Origin: Clostridiales bacterium
GTDB lineage: Bacteria; Bacillota; Clostridia; Oscillospirales; Oscillospiraceae
Assembly: GCA_029265405.1 (NCBI GenBank)
Contig: JAJUJI010000011.1
Location: 43,311-107,310, forward strand
Reading direction: 5' to 3'
DNA: 64,000 nt
Below the pieces are notes generated by a model, which was given only the letters and a program-made list of their open reading frames with translations, did not search any database and was not told the origin of the DNA. The translations under genes were made by a program, and so were the position numbers. Within the stretch, counting starts at the first letter, position 1; each line of letters begins with the position of its first letter. Positions 25,777-34,184 of the stretch are shown one piece after another.

Positions 25777-26709
25777 ATGGAAGAATTTAAAGGAAAAGTG
25801 GCTTTTATAACCGGTGCCGCCAGCGGAATAGGGCTGGGCATAGCAAAGGCCTGCGGCAAGGCGGGAATGAAGGTCGTGATCGCCGACCTGCGGCGCAAGG
25901 CCATCGACGAGGCGCTGCCTTATTTCAACGAAAGGGGCTGGCCGGTCCACGGCATCCAGCTTGACGTGACGGACAGGGAGGCCTACGAAAGGGCGGCCGA
26001 CGAAGCCGAAGCAGTTTTCGGAAAGATCCATCTTCTGGTCAACAACGCGGGCGTGGAGGTCCCGCGCAACCCGCTTTGGCAATCCTCGTACAACGACGTG
26101 GACTTCATTGTCAATGTTAACATAAAGGGTGTAATCAACGGCATTAAAACCATAGTTCCGCGCATGCTCAAGCACGGGGAGCCCAGCCATGTGGTCAGCA
26201 CCTCTTCCCAGTCCGGCCTTTCGGTCATTCCCGGCTTTACGCTTTACTGCATGACTAAGGCGGCGGTTTTCGGCATGATGGAAACCCTGGCCTCGGATTT
26301 AAAGGGAACAAACGTGGGGGCCTCCGTTTTCGCCCCCGGTCCGGTCAAGGGAAATCTAGGCGCCACCTCCAAGGAGGTGCGGCCGGAGAGCCTGAAAAAC
26401 AGCGACGCCGACACGCAGGCGGCTCCGCCTCCTGCGCCCGCCGCAAGGGCCGCCGCGCCCATGTTTGACTTCGACAGGCTCACTATGCCAGCGGAAGAAG
26501 CCGGGGAGCGCGTCCTTCGCGGCGTGCGGCGCAACGACCTGTATATTTTCACACATTCGGAATTCAAAAACGGCGCAAGAGCGAAGGCTGAGGCGATACT
26601 GCGCGCTTTTCCGGACCAGCCGGAGAATGAGGACTTTAAAAAGGCCTTCAGCTTCCTGACCTACAACCCCATATACGATACGCAAACCACCCCCGGCCCC
26701 CTCGATTGA
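25777..26709 (+). CDS. Short-chain dehydrogenase/reductase, paralogue of the 4405 gene
   Basis: A 310-residue SDR with TGAASGIG (12-19), NNAGVEV near 90, a serine in STSSQSG and YCMTK (about 157-161). The first 90 residues are very similar to the SDR at 4405-5364. A C-terminal extension includes an Ala/Pro-rich run (about 208-225) followed by a conserved VLRGVRRNDLYIFTHSEFK segment shared with that paralogue. I chose the ATG that has GGAGG 6 bases upstream; an in-frame TTG two codons earlier is too close. A small CMD-like gene follows 42 bases later, probably in the same operon. Confidence 0.9.
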   Translation: MEEFKGKVAFITGAASGIGLGIAKACGKAGMKVVIADLRRKAIDEALPYFNERGWPVHGIQLDVTDREAYERAADEAEAVFGKIHLLVNNAGVEVPRNPLWQSSYNDVDFIVNVNIKGVINGIKTIVPRMLKHGEPSHVVSTSSQSGLSVIPGFTLYCMTKAAVFGMMETLASDLKGTNVGASVFAPGPVKGNLGATSKEVRPESLKNSDADTQAAPPPAPAARAAAPMFDFDRLTMPAEEAGERVLRGVRRNDLYIFTHSEFKNGARAKAEAILRAFPDQPENEDFKKAFSFLTYNPIYDTQTTPGPLD

Positions 26710-26751
26710 ACTGGAATAAAATAAAATTAATATACGGGAGGAGCAGTTTCA

Positions 26752-27069
26752 ATGGCGGAAGCGAACTTTTTTGAGGTATGGGGCAAGGAGTCGCCCGAGA
26801 CTATGCAGGCGTTTTTCGATTTTGCCGGAAAGCTTGAAAAATACGGCGGGCTTGACGCAAAGACCTTCCAGCTTGTCTACATCGGAATACAGGCGACCCG
26901 CGGAGCGGTCGCTTCCGTGGCGGCCCATACCGCATTCGCAAAAAAGGCGGGGGCAACCAGGGAGGAGATACGCGGAACCATTCTTACCTCGCTGATGGCC
27001 GTGGGCATAAACGGGGTTTCCGATTGCCTTGTCGCCGCCATGCAGGCTTATGACAACGCGCCCGCCTGA
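26752..27069 (+). CDS. Carboxymuconolactone-decarboxylase-fold protein without the cysteine pair
   Basis: A 105-residue all-helical protein of the AhpD/CMD family. The conserved segment normally reads GCxxCxxAHxxxAxxAGAT. Here it reads GAVASVAAHTAFAKKAGAT, so both redox cysteines are replaced (A52, S55) while H59 and the following KAGAT are kept. Peroxidase activity of the AhpD type is therefore unlikely; a decarboxylase-like or binding role is possible. It follows an SDR gene with a strong GGGAGGAG site. The pairing suggests both act on the same small molecule. Confidence 0.75.
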   Translation: MAEANFFEVWGKESPETMQAFFDFAGKLEKYGGLDAKTFQLVYIGIQATRGAVASVAAHTAFAKKAGATREEIRGTILTSLMAVGINGVSDCLVAAMQAYDNAPA

Positions 27070-27093
27070 ACGGCGGATCCAACGGGCAAAGAA

Positions 27094-27128
27094 AAGCGGC
27101 TGCTGGTTTTCAAAACCGGCAGCCGCTT
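27094..27128. terminator. Terminator between convergent CMD and SDR genes
   Basis: The arms 27094-27110 and 27112-27128 match with one G-T pair. CTTTTCTTT follows on the minus strand, so it mainly serves the SDR gene at 27149-28180. Confidence 0.75.
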
Positions 27129-27148
27129 AACGTCAAGCGCGCATGATA

Positions 27149-28180
27149 TTAGTTTACCTTTTTGCTGGGGTCTACCCAATCGACATCCTTCTTGGCTTTT
27201 CCGAAGCCCACGTCCTTGAAGCTGCCCTGAGGAGCGTTTGCGGGAGGCCTGAGACCGCCCTTGGTGACGTCGTAGCCTTCCCTTTCGCAGTTCATCCGGA
27301 TCTCTTCCTCCGTGGGAGGCTGCTTGGCCTTTTCCTCAAGGTATTTCATGCCCTCGGGGCTGGCGTAGTGCTTGAAGCGCTCCAGAGCCATTTCAACCAT
27401 TCTCGGTCCGCTGGGATAGGGGACGACAAGGAACTGCTCGTTTTCAATGCCCTTTTTCATCCAGTCGGCCAGGACGCGGGGGTCCATGCCGTGGGCGTGT
27501 ATGGAGGCGAGGAGCTGCTGAGTGTCCTCTGTTACGTTGTAGCCGGTGTTGGCGTACTTTTCCGGACGGCCCTTAATGGCGGCTTCGTATATCCTGGACC
27601 TGATGTTGGCCGGGCAAACCGCGGTTACGCCTATACCGTAGGGCTTGAGCGATATGTAGTAGCTTTCAAGCAGATTTAGGACGGCGGCTTTGGCGGCGGA
27701 ATAAGGCGCGGTGGTGGGGCCGGCGCCGAAAGCGCCCCATGAAACGGTGGCGGCTATGTGCCCGCCCTTGCCGGACTTGATCATGCGGGGCACGAAGGTC
27801 ACAAGACCGTTTACGACTCCGCCGAAGCAGACGCCGACGACCCAGTCGTAGTCGTCATACGTGGAGGCCTCGGCCGGTCCGAAAACGTTTACGCCCGCCG
27901 TCAGCACCAGCAGGTCGGGAGCCGAGCCGTAAACCTTCTCGATCTCGTCGGCCGCGGCGGCATAAGCGGCGCGATCGGTGACATCCAGCTTGATCGCGTG
28001 GGCCGGAGCGTTCTTTTCCTTGAAATATGCCATGGCTTCGTCGAGATGATCCTGGCGGACATCGGCTATGACTACCTTCATGCCCGCTTCGGAAAAAATC
28101 TGAGCCTGACCGAAACCGGCGCCGGAGGCGCCGCCTGTGATAAACGCTATTTTCCCTGCAAAATCCTTCATTTGTTTCAC
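27149..28180 (-). CDS. Divergent short-chain dehydrogenase/reductase
   Basis: A 343-residue SDR with a Rossmann motif TGGASGAG (about 15-22), D-V-T-D at the usual adenine-binding position, the serine segment ATVSWGAFG and YSAAK (YxxxK). The usual NNAG strand is LTAG, so the structural asparagines are missing. It is more distant from the other two SDRs and also has a C-terminal extension rich in Lys and Pro. It has a dedicated promoter and terminator and is transcribed alone. Substrate unknown. Confidence 0.85.
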   Translation of the reverse strand: MKQMKDFAGKIAFITGGASGAGFGQAQIFSEAGMKVVIADVRQDHLDEAMAYFKEKNAPAHAIKLDVTDRAAYAAAADEIEKVYGSAPDLLVLTAGVNVFGPAEASTYDDYDWVVGVCFGGVVNGLVTFVPRMIKSGKGGHIAATVSWGAFGAGPTTAPYSAAKAAVLNLLESYYISLKPYGIGVTAVCPANIRSRIYEAAIKGRPEKYANTGYNVTEDTQQLLASIHAHGMDPRVLADWMKKGIENEQFLVVPYPSGPRMVEMALERFKHYASPEGMKYLEEKAKQPPTEEEIRMNCEREGYDVTKGGLRPPANAPQGSFKDVGFGKAKKDVDWVDPSKKVN

Positions 28181-28207
28181 TCCTTGAAAATAAATCGCTA
28201 TAGAAGA

Positions 28208-28236
28208 AGTATACCATCATTCAATCGCCGATTCAA
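28208..28236 (-). promoter_or_regulatory. Promoter of the divergent SDR gene
   Basis: On the minus strand TTGAAT (28231-28236) and TATACT (28208-28213) are separated by 17 bases, about 30 bases before the start codon. Confidence 0.65.
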
Positions 28237-28278
28237 CATATTCCTGAAGAAATAAAAGCCCGAATTTGCGCAAAATGT

Positions 28279-28989
28279 TTAACGCAGATATTCCTTCAGG
28301 TTTTCAAGGATTACGGCGTAGGCGTTGGGCCAAAGATGTATGCCTTCCAGGGTGAACTCCTTTTTGAGGTCGCCGTCCTCGTCGGTCAGGCCCTCGTTCA
28401 CATTTATGAAGTACAGGCAGCGCTCGTAGGCCAGCTTTTCTATGGCGGCGTTTGCCTGGCTTATCATTTCATTGTTGCGGGCCAGGAAAAAATCCCTTTT
28501 TTGATGCTTGTCCAGCCCGAATTCATCCTTGGAGTTGACGGGATAGTAGGCCATGACGTATACCCTGCAATAGGGCAGCCGGCTTTTAACAGCGTCTAAA
28601 ATTTTGCCGTAATTTTCCAAAAGCGTCTCCAGCCGGTAGTTGCCGGGATATACGGAGTTCATGTCGCTGGAGCCTATGTTAATGAACAGCTTCGCGGGCT
28701 CCAGGTCGAAGATGCATTCGTCCATGGCGCCCAGCAGATCCGAGGTTGTCGCCCCTCCTATCCCACGGTTGTATATGCGCTTGTCCAAGCCGAGGGACTG
28801 CTGCATTTCGTCGATGGGGAAGGCCTCCATCAGCGTGGAGCCTGTAAAGACTATCTGGCCCTTTACGGCATATTTGTTGAGCATCCGGTATTTGGTCTTT
28901 TTTTCATATATGCTTTTTATAAGCATATCTCTCAGCGCCTGCTTGTAATCGGGGCTGTTCGCTTTGCTCTGAGTGCTTTCGGAAGTCAT
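28279..28989 (-). CDS. SGNH-like hydrolase with atypical block motifs
   Basis: A protein of about 236 residues. The nucleophile segment is VFTGSTLMEAFP in place of GDSL, the third block is INIGSSDMNSV, and the C-terminal Asp/Glu-His region reads LEGIHLWPNAYAVI. This resembles the GxS variant of SGNH esterases. I chose the ATG that follows an AGAGGTG site 11 bases after the stop of the upstream acyltransferase gene; the longer frame begins inside that gene. The two are probably cotranscribed, so it may act on an acylated product. Substrate unknown. Confidence 0.7.
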   Translation of the reverse strand: MTSESTQSKANSPDYKQALRDMLIKSIYEKKTKYRMLNKYAVKGQIVFTGSTLMEAFPIDEMQQSLGLDKRIYNRGIGGATTSDLLGAMDECIFDLEPAKLFINIGSSDMNSVYPGNYRLETLLENYGKILDAVKSRLPYCRVYVMAYYPVNSKDEFGLDKHQKRDFFLARNNEMISQANAAIEKLAYERCLYFINVNEGLTDEDGDLKKEFTLEGIHLWPNAYAVILENLKEYLR

Positions 28990-29000
28990 GTCTGTGATTA

Positions 29001-30287
29001 TCACACCTCTGAATTCGCCTGGCAATCGATGCGCCTTTGCGTGCCTTGCCGCTCCATATTCGTTCTGCGGTAATGGGCGTACAGCTCCTCGGTGGCAAGC
29101 GCTATTTTGGTTACGGAAAACTTATCCCCATGGGGATAGATATAGTAGGTGTCCTCCAGGGTATTAAGGTCTATGCAATCGCCGTATTTTCCGAGATACT
29201 CGTATTCTATATGGCAGGAATAGAGGGAGGGTACGGTTTTTTCCATGCCAAAGCTTCCGTTTTCGCTTTTGAGATGGAAGCCGGCCATATCGTGGGTTAT
29301 CGAGCCCATGCCTAGCCGTATGTAGCCCTTTGAACCGGGAAGCGAATCCACATGGCAGGGAGCCGTAAAGCTGTATTCGCCCTTTTCGATTTCACGCCGC
29401 ACCTCCGCCCGTTCCCATTCGTACCAGTCCGGAATATGCGAAAATTCAGTTTCGCCCTTTTCCGCCTTCAGCTCCCCGAGCTCCGTCATTTCCCAGCGCT
29501 TTCCGCAGGCGGCGCAGTACAGGAGATGCCCCCGGCTCCTCATCCTGAACTCCTCGCCGCAGGCGGCGCACTTGTACAGCACCTTATGAAGGCCCTCCGC
29601 CCTCCATGGCGCGGCAATCCTTATGCCGTTTTCCCTTTGCCAGGCAAAGTCGTCATAGCGGAACTCGGCGCGTATGGCGTCGTTTATTTCTTCGGCGGTG
29701 GCTTTTTTCAAATCCTCGGCGGAAAAAAGCAGCTTCATAACGGCCTCGGTGCGCCTGACCCTGCGTTTTTTAGTGTTCCAGAAAGGAGAGGATATATGGT
29801 GGCCGTACGTTATCATGGAGACTACGGGCACCCCCATAAGCTTGCACAGCTTGCCAAGAGAAGCCGGCAACACGGCGGCCGTACCGCAGAGCGAATAGCG
29901 GGCCTCCGGGTAGATGACAATTACGTCTCCGTTATCTATAACCCGCTTTATATGGCGAACCAGCTGAACGTCGGAGGTGAATTTGCGCTTGCATATGCCC
30001 CCAACGTTCCTGAGCAGCCGTTCCCTTTTGATAAAGCCGTCTATGGCGACCACGTAATTGGCCCGCCAGGGGAACAGCGCGGCGGTCGCAACCTTGAAAT
30101 CGTAAAAGGAGTTATGGCTGCTTAAAAAAATAAAAGGCGGCTTCAGCCCTCTACAATTGATTTTTGTGATTTTAGTCCGGCGCAGCCAGACGGAGGGAAA
30201 GCAGAGCAGCCATATTATGGGCTTCAGCAGCAGCCTTTGGCGAACAGGCGGCTTTGCCATGTCGAAGCGAGGGGCCTTATCGTCCAT
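29001..30287 (-). CDS. PlsC-type acyltransferase with zinc ribbon, second paralogue
   Basis: A 428-residue protein with the same layout as the protein at 13415-14596: a hydrophobic N-terminal helix, the acyltransferase motif HNSFYD (H58, D63), a YPEARYSL box in place of FPEGSR, a zinc ribbon with CAAC...CAAC cysteine pairs (about 237-260) and a C-terminal beta-rich domain. The start at 30287 has a GGAG site; the frame is open to 30353, but no ribosome site is seen there. An SGNH hydrolase gene follows 11 bases later. Confidence 0.75.
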   Translation of the reverse strand: MDDKAPRFDMAKPPVRQRLLLKPIIWLLCFPSVWLRRTKITKINCRGLKPPFIFLSSHNSFYDFKVATAALFPWRANYVVAIDGFIKRERLLRNVGGICKRKFTSDVQLVRHIKRVIDNGDVIVIYPEARYSLCGTAAVLPASLGKLCKLMGVPVVSMITYGHHISSPFWNTKKRRVRRTEAVMKLLFSAEDLKKATAEEINDAIRAEFRYDDFAWQRENGIRIAAPWRAEGLHKVLYKCAACGEEFRMRSRGHLLYCAACGKRWEMTELGELKAEKGETEFSHIPDWYEWERAEVRREIEKGEYSFTAPCHVDSLPGSKGYIRLGMGSITHDMAGFHLKSENGSFGMEKTVPSLYSCHIEYEYLGKYGDCIDLNTLEDTYYIYPHGDKFSVTKIALATEELYAHYRRTNMERQGTQRRIDCQANSEV

Positions 30288-30569
30288 AAACCGAGCTCCA
30301 GGGTCCGCGGCGCAAGGCTGGCCGGACAAAGCTGCGGCATTGCCTTTCTCCATTCGCCGCGGCTGCCGCTGCTGGGCGAGCGGCGCGCCGTATAAGCAGC
30401 CAGGACAGGCCGCCGCTGGCGGCGGAATCTTTCGCCGGAGCGGCGCATGCTTTCAGCGGCTTCTATCCGGCGCTTATTAATACTACAGTAGCAAATTGAA
30501 AATATCAAGGAAATATTTTAAGAAGCGCGGCGTGTCCCGGCGCCTCTTCCAAAACGGACGTCTCCGCCG

Positions 30570-31277
30570 TCAGCGCAGCGCTTCGACTCCGCATTCGTCC
30601 ATAAGCCTGTCGTCGCGAATAAGCTCGCCTGTCCTTCCGTCGGCAAATATCCTGCCGTTTTTCAGCAGTATCGCGCGCGGGCAGACCTCCTCGGCGAAGG
30701 ATAGGTCGTGTGTCGCAATAAGCTTGCCGTGCGGAAGCCGCCTCAATAGGTTGATTAGATTTCTTCTGGCCTTTGGATCCAAAAAAGCGGTAGGCTCGTC
30801 AAAAATCATCATGGTAGGCTCCATGGCCAGGACTGTGGCTATCGCCGCGATGCGCTTCTCTCCGCCAGAAAGCCTTAGGGAAGAACGGTCGCGCAGATGG
30901 GCTATACCGAGGCTTGACAGGGCCGCATCCACACGCTTTTCGACGGCTTCCTCGGACAGGCCCAGATTTCTCGGGCCGAAGGCGACGTCGTCATATATCA
31001 GGGGCATGAAAAGCTGGTCGTCGGGATCCTGAAAAACCATTCCCACGCGCCGCCTGACTTCGCTTAGGCTTTTTTTCCCGAGCTCTATCCCATCCACGCT
31101 GATAAGGCCGCGTTCTGCCGGCAATACGCCGACGATGCTGAGCAGGAGGGTGGTTTTACCGGCCCCGTTGGCACCTATCAGCGCGGCGCTCTCGCCGTCT
31201 CCGATGGCAAGGCTTATGTCGCTTATTGCGGACGTCCCGTCCGGATAGGTTACGGATATATTTTTTATTTCAATCAT
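30570..31277 (-). CDS. cbiO: ECF-type cobalt/nickel transporter ATPase (CbiO family)
   Basis: A 235-residue ABC ATPase. Walker A is GANGAGKTTLL, the Q-loop is VFQDPDDQLF, the signature is LSGGEKRIAAIA, Walker B is MMIFDEPTAFLD and the switch histidine is in ATHDLSF. These are typical of energy-coupling-factor transporters. It follows the CbiQ-type membrane gene with a 42-base gap; CbiM is encoded further upstream. It powers metal-ion uptake. Confidence 0.9.
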   Translation of the reverse strand: MIEIKNISVTYPDGTSAISDISLAIGDGESAALIGANGAGKTTLLLSIVGVLPAERGLISVDGIELGKKSLSEVRRRVGMVFQDPDDQLFMPLIYDDVAFGPRNLGLSEEAVEKRVDAALSSLGIAHLRDRSSLRLSGGEKRIAAIATVLAMEPTMMIFDEPTAFLDPKARRNLINLLRRLPHGKLIATHDLSFAEEVCPRAILLKNGRIFADGRTGELIRDDRLMDECGVEALR

Positions 31278-31319
31278 TGCTCGGCTGAAGCTCCAATCTT
31301 GGACGGTGTCGGCGCGCGG

Positions 31320-32117
31320 CTAAAAAACAATCGAGTACGCGGCCCTGACGTCTATAATTCTTAGCGCTATGAGCGGCAGGCAGGTTGCGGCAAGATAGAG
31401 GTAATCGGCGGCGCTCAGACGTTTTTTTTTGCCTCTTGCGGCAAAGCTGTCGTATCCCCGGCACTTCATCGCGTTGTATACCCGTTCGGCTCTGTCATAG
31501 CTCCTTATCAGCAGCTGCCCGGCGAAGCTGCCCATGTGGCGCATCTGCAGCCCCTTAAATTCCGTGCTTCTCAGCATGTAGGCGGTGTACATGGTGGACG
31601 CCTCTCCAAGAAGGACGGCGATGTAGCGGTAAAGCATCTCAAATAAGGTAACGAAGATATCGGGCAGATGCAGGCGGCGCAATTGGGCGGTTATGCGGCT
31701 CATGGGGGTGACGGCGATTAGGAGCAGCACGGCGGTCACGCATAGAAAGGCGCGAAACACTATGGAAAACAGAGAAACGACGCCGACGCTGATATTAAGA
31801 CCCATTAAGATGAAGGCCGTTTTGCGTTCAAAAATCACGTTTGATATCCCCGCAAACAGGCAGAAGGGAAGCGTCAGGGCAAATCTTTTCAGCACTATCG
31901 GCCACGGCGTCTCCGAAAGCGCCATCAATATGACAGGGTAAAAGATAAAAGGCGCCAGCCTGGCCAGCTCGTAGCGGTCAAAGGAAACGACAAGAATAAT
32001 AAACAGAAAAGTGGAAGCGAGCTTTACGAGAGGATGGCGGTCATGCACCCAGCTTTTTTTAAGCGAGAGCTGCTCAAGCGAGTAAATATCCGCAATTTTG
32101 CTTCTTATGTCGGCCAT
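31320..32117 (-). CDS. cbiQ: ECF-type cobalt/nickel transporter transmembrane protein (CbiQ family)
   Basis: A 265-residue membrane protein with several hydrophobic segments (about 35-60, 65-85, 100-140 and 240-260) and the coupling-helix motifs near LLIRSYDRAERVYNAMKCRG, in which the Ala-Arg-Gly-like element contacts CbiO. It connects the substrate-binding CbiM protein to the ATPase. Its own promoter lies in the 135-base gap after cbiM. Confidence 0.88.
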   Translation of the reverse strand: MADIRSKIADIYSLEQLSLKKSWVHDRHPLVKLASTFLFIILVVSFDRYELARLAPFIFYPVILMALSETPWPIVLKRFALTLPFCLFAGISNVIFERKTAFILMGLNISVGVVSLFSIVFRAFLCVTAVLLLIAVTPMSRITAQLRRLHLPDIFVTLFEMLYRYIAVLLGEASTMYTAYMLRSTEFKGLQMRHMGSFAGQLLIRSYDRAERVYNAMKCRGYDSFAARGKKKRLSAADYLYLAATCLPLIALRIIDVRAAYSIVF

Positions 32118-32172
32118 GAAGCCGCCTCCAAATCATTATTAGCTTAAGTCGACGTTATGCATTATATCTCAT

Positions 32173-32214
32173 ATAGTATATAAAACCGCCGATCCAGTCA
32201 AGACCGGCGGTTTT
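32173..32214 (-). promoter_or_regulatory. Terminator hairpin overlapping a promoter between cbiM and cbiQ
   Basis: A 10-bp stem (32182-32191 with 32205-32214) ending in TTTT on the minus strand looks like a terminator after cbiM. The same bases hold TTGACT (32196-32201) and TACTAT (32173-32178) with a 17-base spacer, a promoter for cbiQO. cbiM and cbiQO may therefore be expressed in different amounts. Confidence 0.6.
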
Positions 32215-32252
32215 AAGCGATATTCATTCAGACGCCAGCCGGGCGTAGGCCG

Positions 32253-33275
32253 CTACTGCGCTTTCTTATCCCTTTTTTTCTTTTTGGAAAGCGAAATCAG
32301 GAAACCGGCTATGCCCGCCAGAGCGAAGGTCATAACGCCGCCCACTATGCCGGAAACCGTCGTGCCTACCGGAGAGCTCTCCTCTCCTGAATTTGAAAAG
32401 CTGTAATCCGGCAAAAACGCGGTCGAACCCTGTATGGCCGCGGCGCGGTCAAAAACGCCGCCACTGGCTTCAAGCTCTGCGGTGCCCGCCGTCTTTTCCA
32501 TAGCCCACTCAAGCCCGTCTGGATTTGACGAGGCTATCAGGGAAAGGGCGCCGCCCACAATAAGAGTCGCCGCAGCCAGGACAATTACGGTCTTTTTTAC
32601 CGAAACGCCGCTTTTAATAGGCGCAGAGGCAAGAGAGCTTTCCAGTATCTCCGGGCGCATCTTATAAACAAAGCAGAGAATGGCCGACATCACGACGCCC
32701 TCCACCAGGCCTATGGCAAGATGTATGGGCTGCATCAGCGCCACAAAAGTTCCGAAGGGAAGCTCCGTTATTCCGGAGGCCAGCGTTTCAAGGACGACGC
32801 CGAAAGCCCCAAGCTGAAGGCCGATTACGACCGAAACGATCGTCGCTATGGTAATGCGCCTGTAATTAAGCCCTTTTTTCACTATCGGCTTAAATATCAG
32901 AGGATATACCAGCAGACAGGGTATCACGCCCATGTTGAATATATTGCAGCCGAGGGCGAGAAGCCCCCCGTCGGCAAAAAAGAGACATTGTATGATCAGT
33001 ACGGCGGCCAGGGAAAGAAGCGCGGGATGAGCGCCGAGCATGGCGCACAAAAGTATCCCCCCTCCGATATGCCCGCTTGAGCCGGTCCCGGGTATGGTGA
33101 AATTGATCATTTGAGCGGCAAAAACAAAGGCGCCCGTGACCGCCATTAGGGGCAGCTTTTTCTCGCCAAGCTCGTCCTTCTTCGTTTTAGCAGCCGAGTA
33201 AACAACCGCCGCAGCGCTGGCAGCGCACATAACGCCGCCGACCGCGGGAGACAGCAGCGCATCAGCCATATGCAT
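32253..33275 (-). CDS. cbiM: Cobalt/nickel substrate-specific ECF protein CbiM fused to a PDGLE domain
   Basis: A 340-residue integral membrane protein starting MHMADALLSPAVGG, the family hallmark where the N-terminal His residues chelate the metal. Six to seven hydrophobic segments follow. The C-terminal third (from about 240) contains the SSNPDGLEWAMEK motif of CbiN/PDGLE proteins, a transmembrane helix and a lysine-rich tail. The fusion is the NikMN type, so nickel or cobalt are equally likely. I chose the ATG preceded by GGAGG and a good promoter. I found no cobalamin riboswitch in the upstream region. Confidence 0.88.
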   Translation of the reverse strand: MHMADALLSPAVGGVMCAASAAAVVYSAAKTKKDELGEKKLPLMAVTGAFVFAAQMINFTIPGTGSSGHIGGGILLCAMLGAHPALLSLAAVLIIQCLFFADGGLLALGCNIFNMGVIPCLLVYPLIFKPIVKKGLNYRRITIATIVSVVIGLQLGAFGVVLETLASGITELPFGTFVALMQPIHLAIGLVEGVVMSAILCFVYKMRPEILESSLASAPIKSGVSVKKTVIVLAAATLIVGGALSLIASSNPDGLEWAMEKTAGTAELEASGGVFDRAAAIQGSTAFLPDYSFSNSGEESSPVGTTVSGIVGGVMTFALAGIAGFLISLSKKKKRDKKAQ

Positions 33276-33591
33276 AATTATTGCCTCCTTTTTTAGAACA
33301 CAAGAATTATACAAAGGCCAAAGACGCCTAACAAGCGGGGTGGGGGGATGTTGGGGCAAAACTTTGTACACATGCACAAATTAGGCCTGAAAATTGTCGA
33401 AAGAAAGGAAGCTGTCAATAATAAAAGCTGACGGGAGCGCTTGGAGCCATTGCGGTTCCGCCGTTTTCATGCCTGCCGGTTTAACAGGAAGCGCGCGGCA
33501 TGCGCAAAAGCATCCCCCGGGGGAGCTTCAAATCTGGCCGGAAGCGTATTAAAGTATAGGCATTATTCAAATGCCCGGAGGAAGGCGAAGA
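33276..33591. promoter_or_regulatory. Divergent control region of cbiM and the Fe-S-type gene
   Basis: The cbiM promoter on the minus strand is TTGTTA (33329-33334) and TATAAT (33306-33311), spacer 17. Upstream, an imperfect palindrome at 33363-33380 (TTTGTNCA and matching half) may be a metal-regulator operator. The plus strand has three G runs at 33337-33356 with quadruplex potential. The rest holds no gene and no recognisable riboswitch. Confidence 0.55.
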
Positions 33592-34035
33592 ATGAAGGAA
33601 AAATGCGATGCGATGCCTTGGAATTACATAGATACATACGGCAGGAGCGTATATAATGACAACCCGGGCCAGGCGCATCTGCGCCAATGGCCGCTGAAGC
33701 TGAAAATGATAGCTCCGCTTTCGCCGTACTTCCACAGAGCCCATATTATACTGTCCGCCGACTGCGCCGCATATTCCTTCAGGGCTTTTCACGACGTTTT
33801 AATGAAAAACCGCGTGCTGCTCATCGGCTGCCCGGAAGCCGACGGCGGCGGCTTCGCCGAAAAGCTGGCGGAGATTTTACGCCTGAACGATATTTTGAGC
33901 GTAGCCCTGGTGAGAATGGACGCGCCCTGCTGCTCGGGCATGGCCGACGCCGTGGTGGAGGCGGTGCGCAGGAGCAGAAAGGATATCCCTATACAAATAA
34001 CGACGGTTTTTGCAGAAGGTGAAATAATAGAATAG
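33592..34035 (+). CDS. C-terminal half of a ferredoxin-type (4Fe-4S) oxidoreductase, lacking the cluster domain
   Basis: A 147-residue protein. It matches, from memory, the C-terminal part of clostridial 4Fe-4S proteins of about 270 residues: QWPLKLKMIAPLSPYF, ADCAAYSFRAFHDVLM, IGCPEAD and VRMDAPCCSGMADAV. The N-terminal ferredoxin domain with its CxxCxxCxxxCP repeats is absent, and no such frame lies upstream. A GGAGG site precedes the chosen ATG, so it looks like a real shortened gene. Its only cysteine-pair candidate is APCCSG. Possibly a redox-partner scaffold; function unknown. Confidence 0.65.
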   Translation: MKEKCDAMPWNYIDTYGRSVYNDNPGQAHLRQWPLKLKMIAPLSPYFHRAHIILSADCAAYSFRAFHDVLMKNRVLLIGCPEADGGGFAEKLAEILRLNDILSVALVRMDAPCCSGMADAVVEAVRRSRKDIPIQITTVFAEGEIIE

Positions 34036-34079
34036 CCCGAAGGGGCCAAGCTTCAAAACCCTCTCGCCGCTGAATCAAG

Positions 34080-34109
34080 CCGCCGGCCTGCGTAAGGGCG
34101 GGCCGGCGG
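34080..34109 (+). terminator. Hairpin after the Fe-S-type gene
   Basis: A 9-bp GC-only stem (34080-34088 with 34101-34109) is followed by GAGCTTTT, a weak intrinsic terminator for the plus-strand gene. Confidence 0.5.
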
Positions 34110-34184
34110 GAGCTTTTGCAAATTATCGCTGATGATAGGTAACGGGTCTCGGCTGCCATGAAAGCCCGCCGAAACCAGGCCGCG

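Noticed and set aside
30224..30508. A small gene upstream of the second PlsC-type protein
   Set aside because: It overlaps the acyltransferase start region in a different frame and shows low-complexity Arg/Pro composition.
33276..33591. Cobalamin riboswitch upstream of cbiM
   Set aside because: I looked for the conserved B12-box and core bases on both strands and found none.
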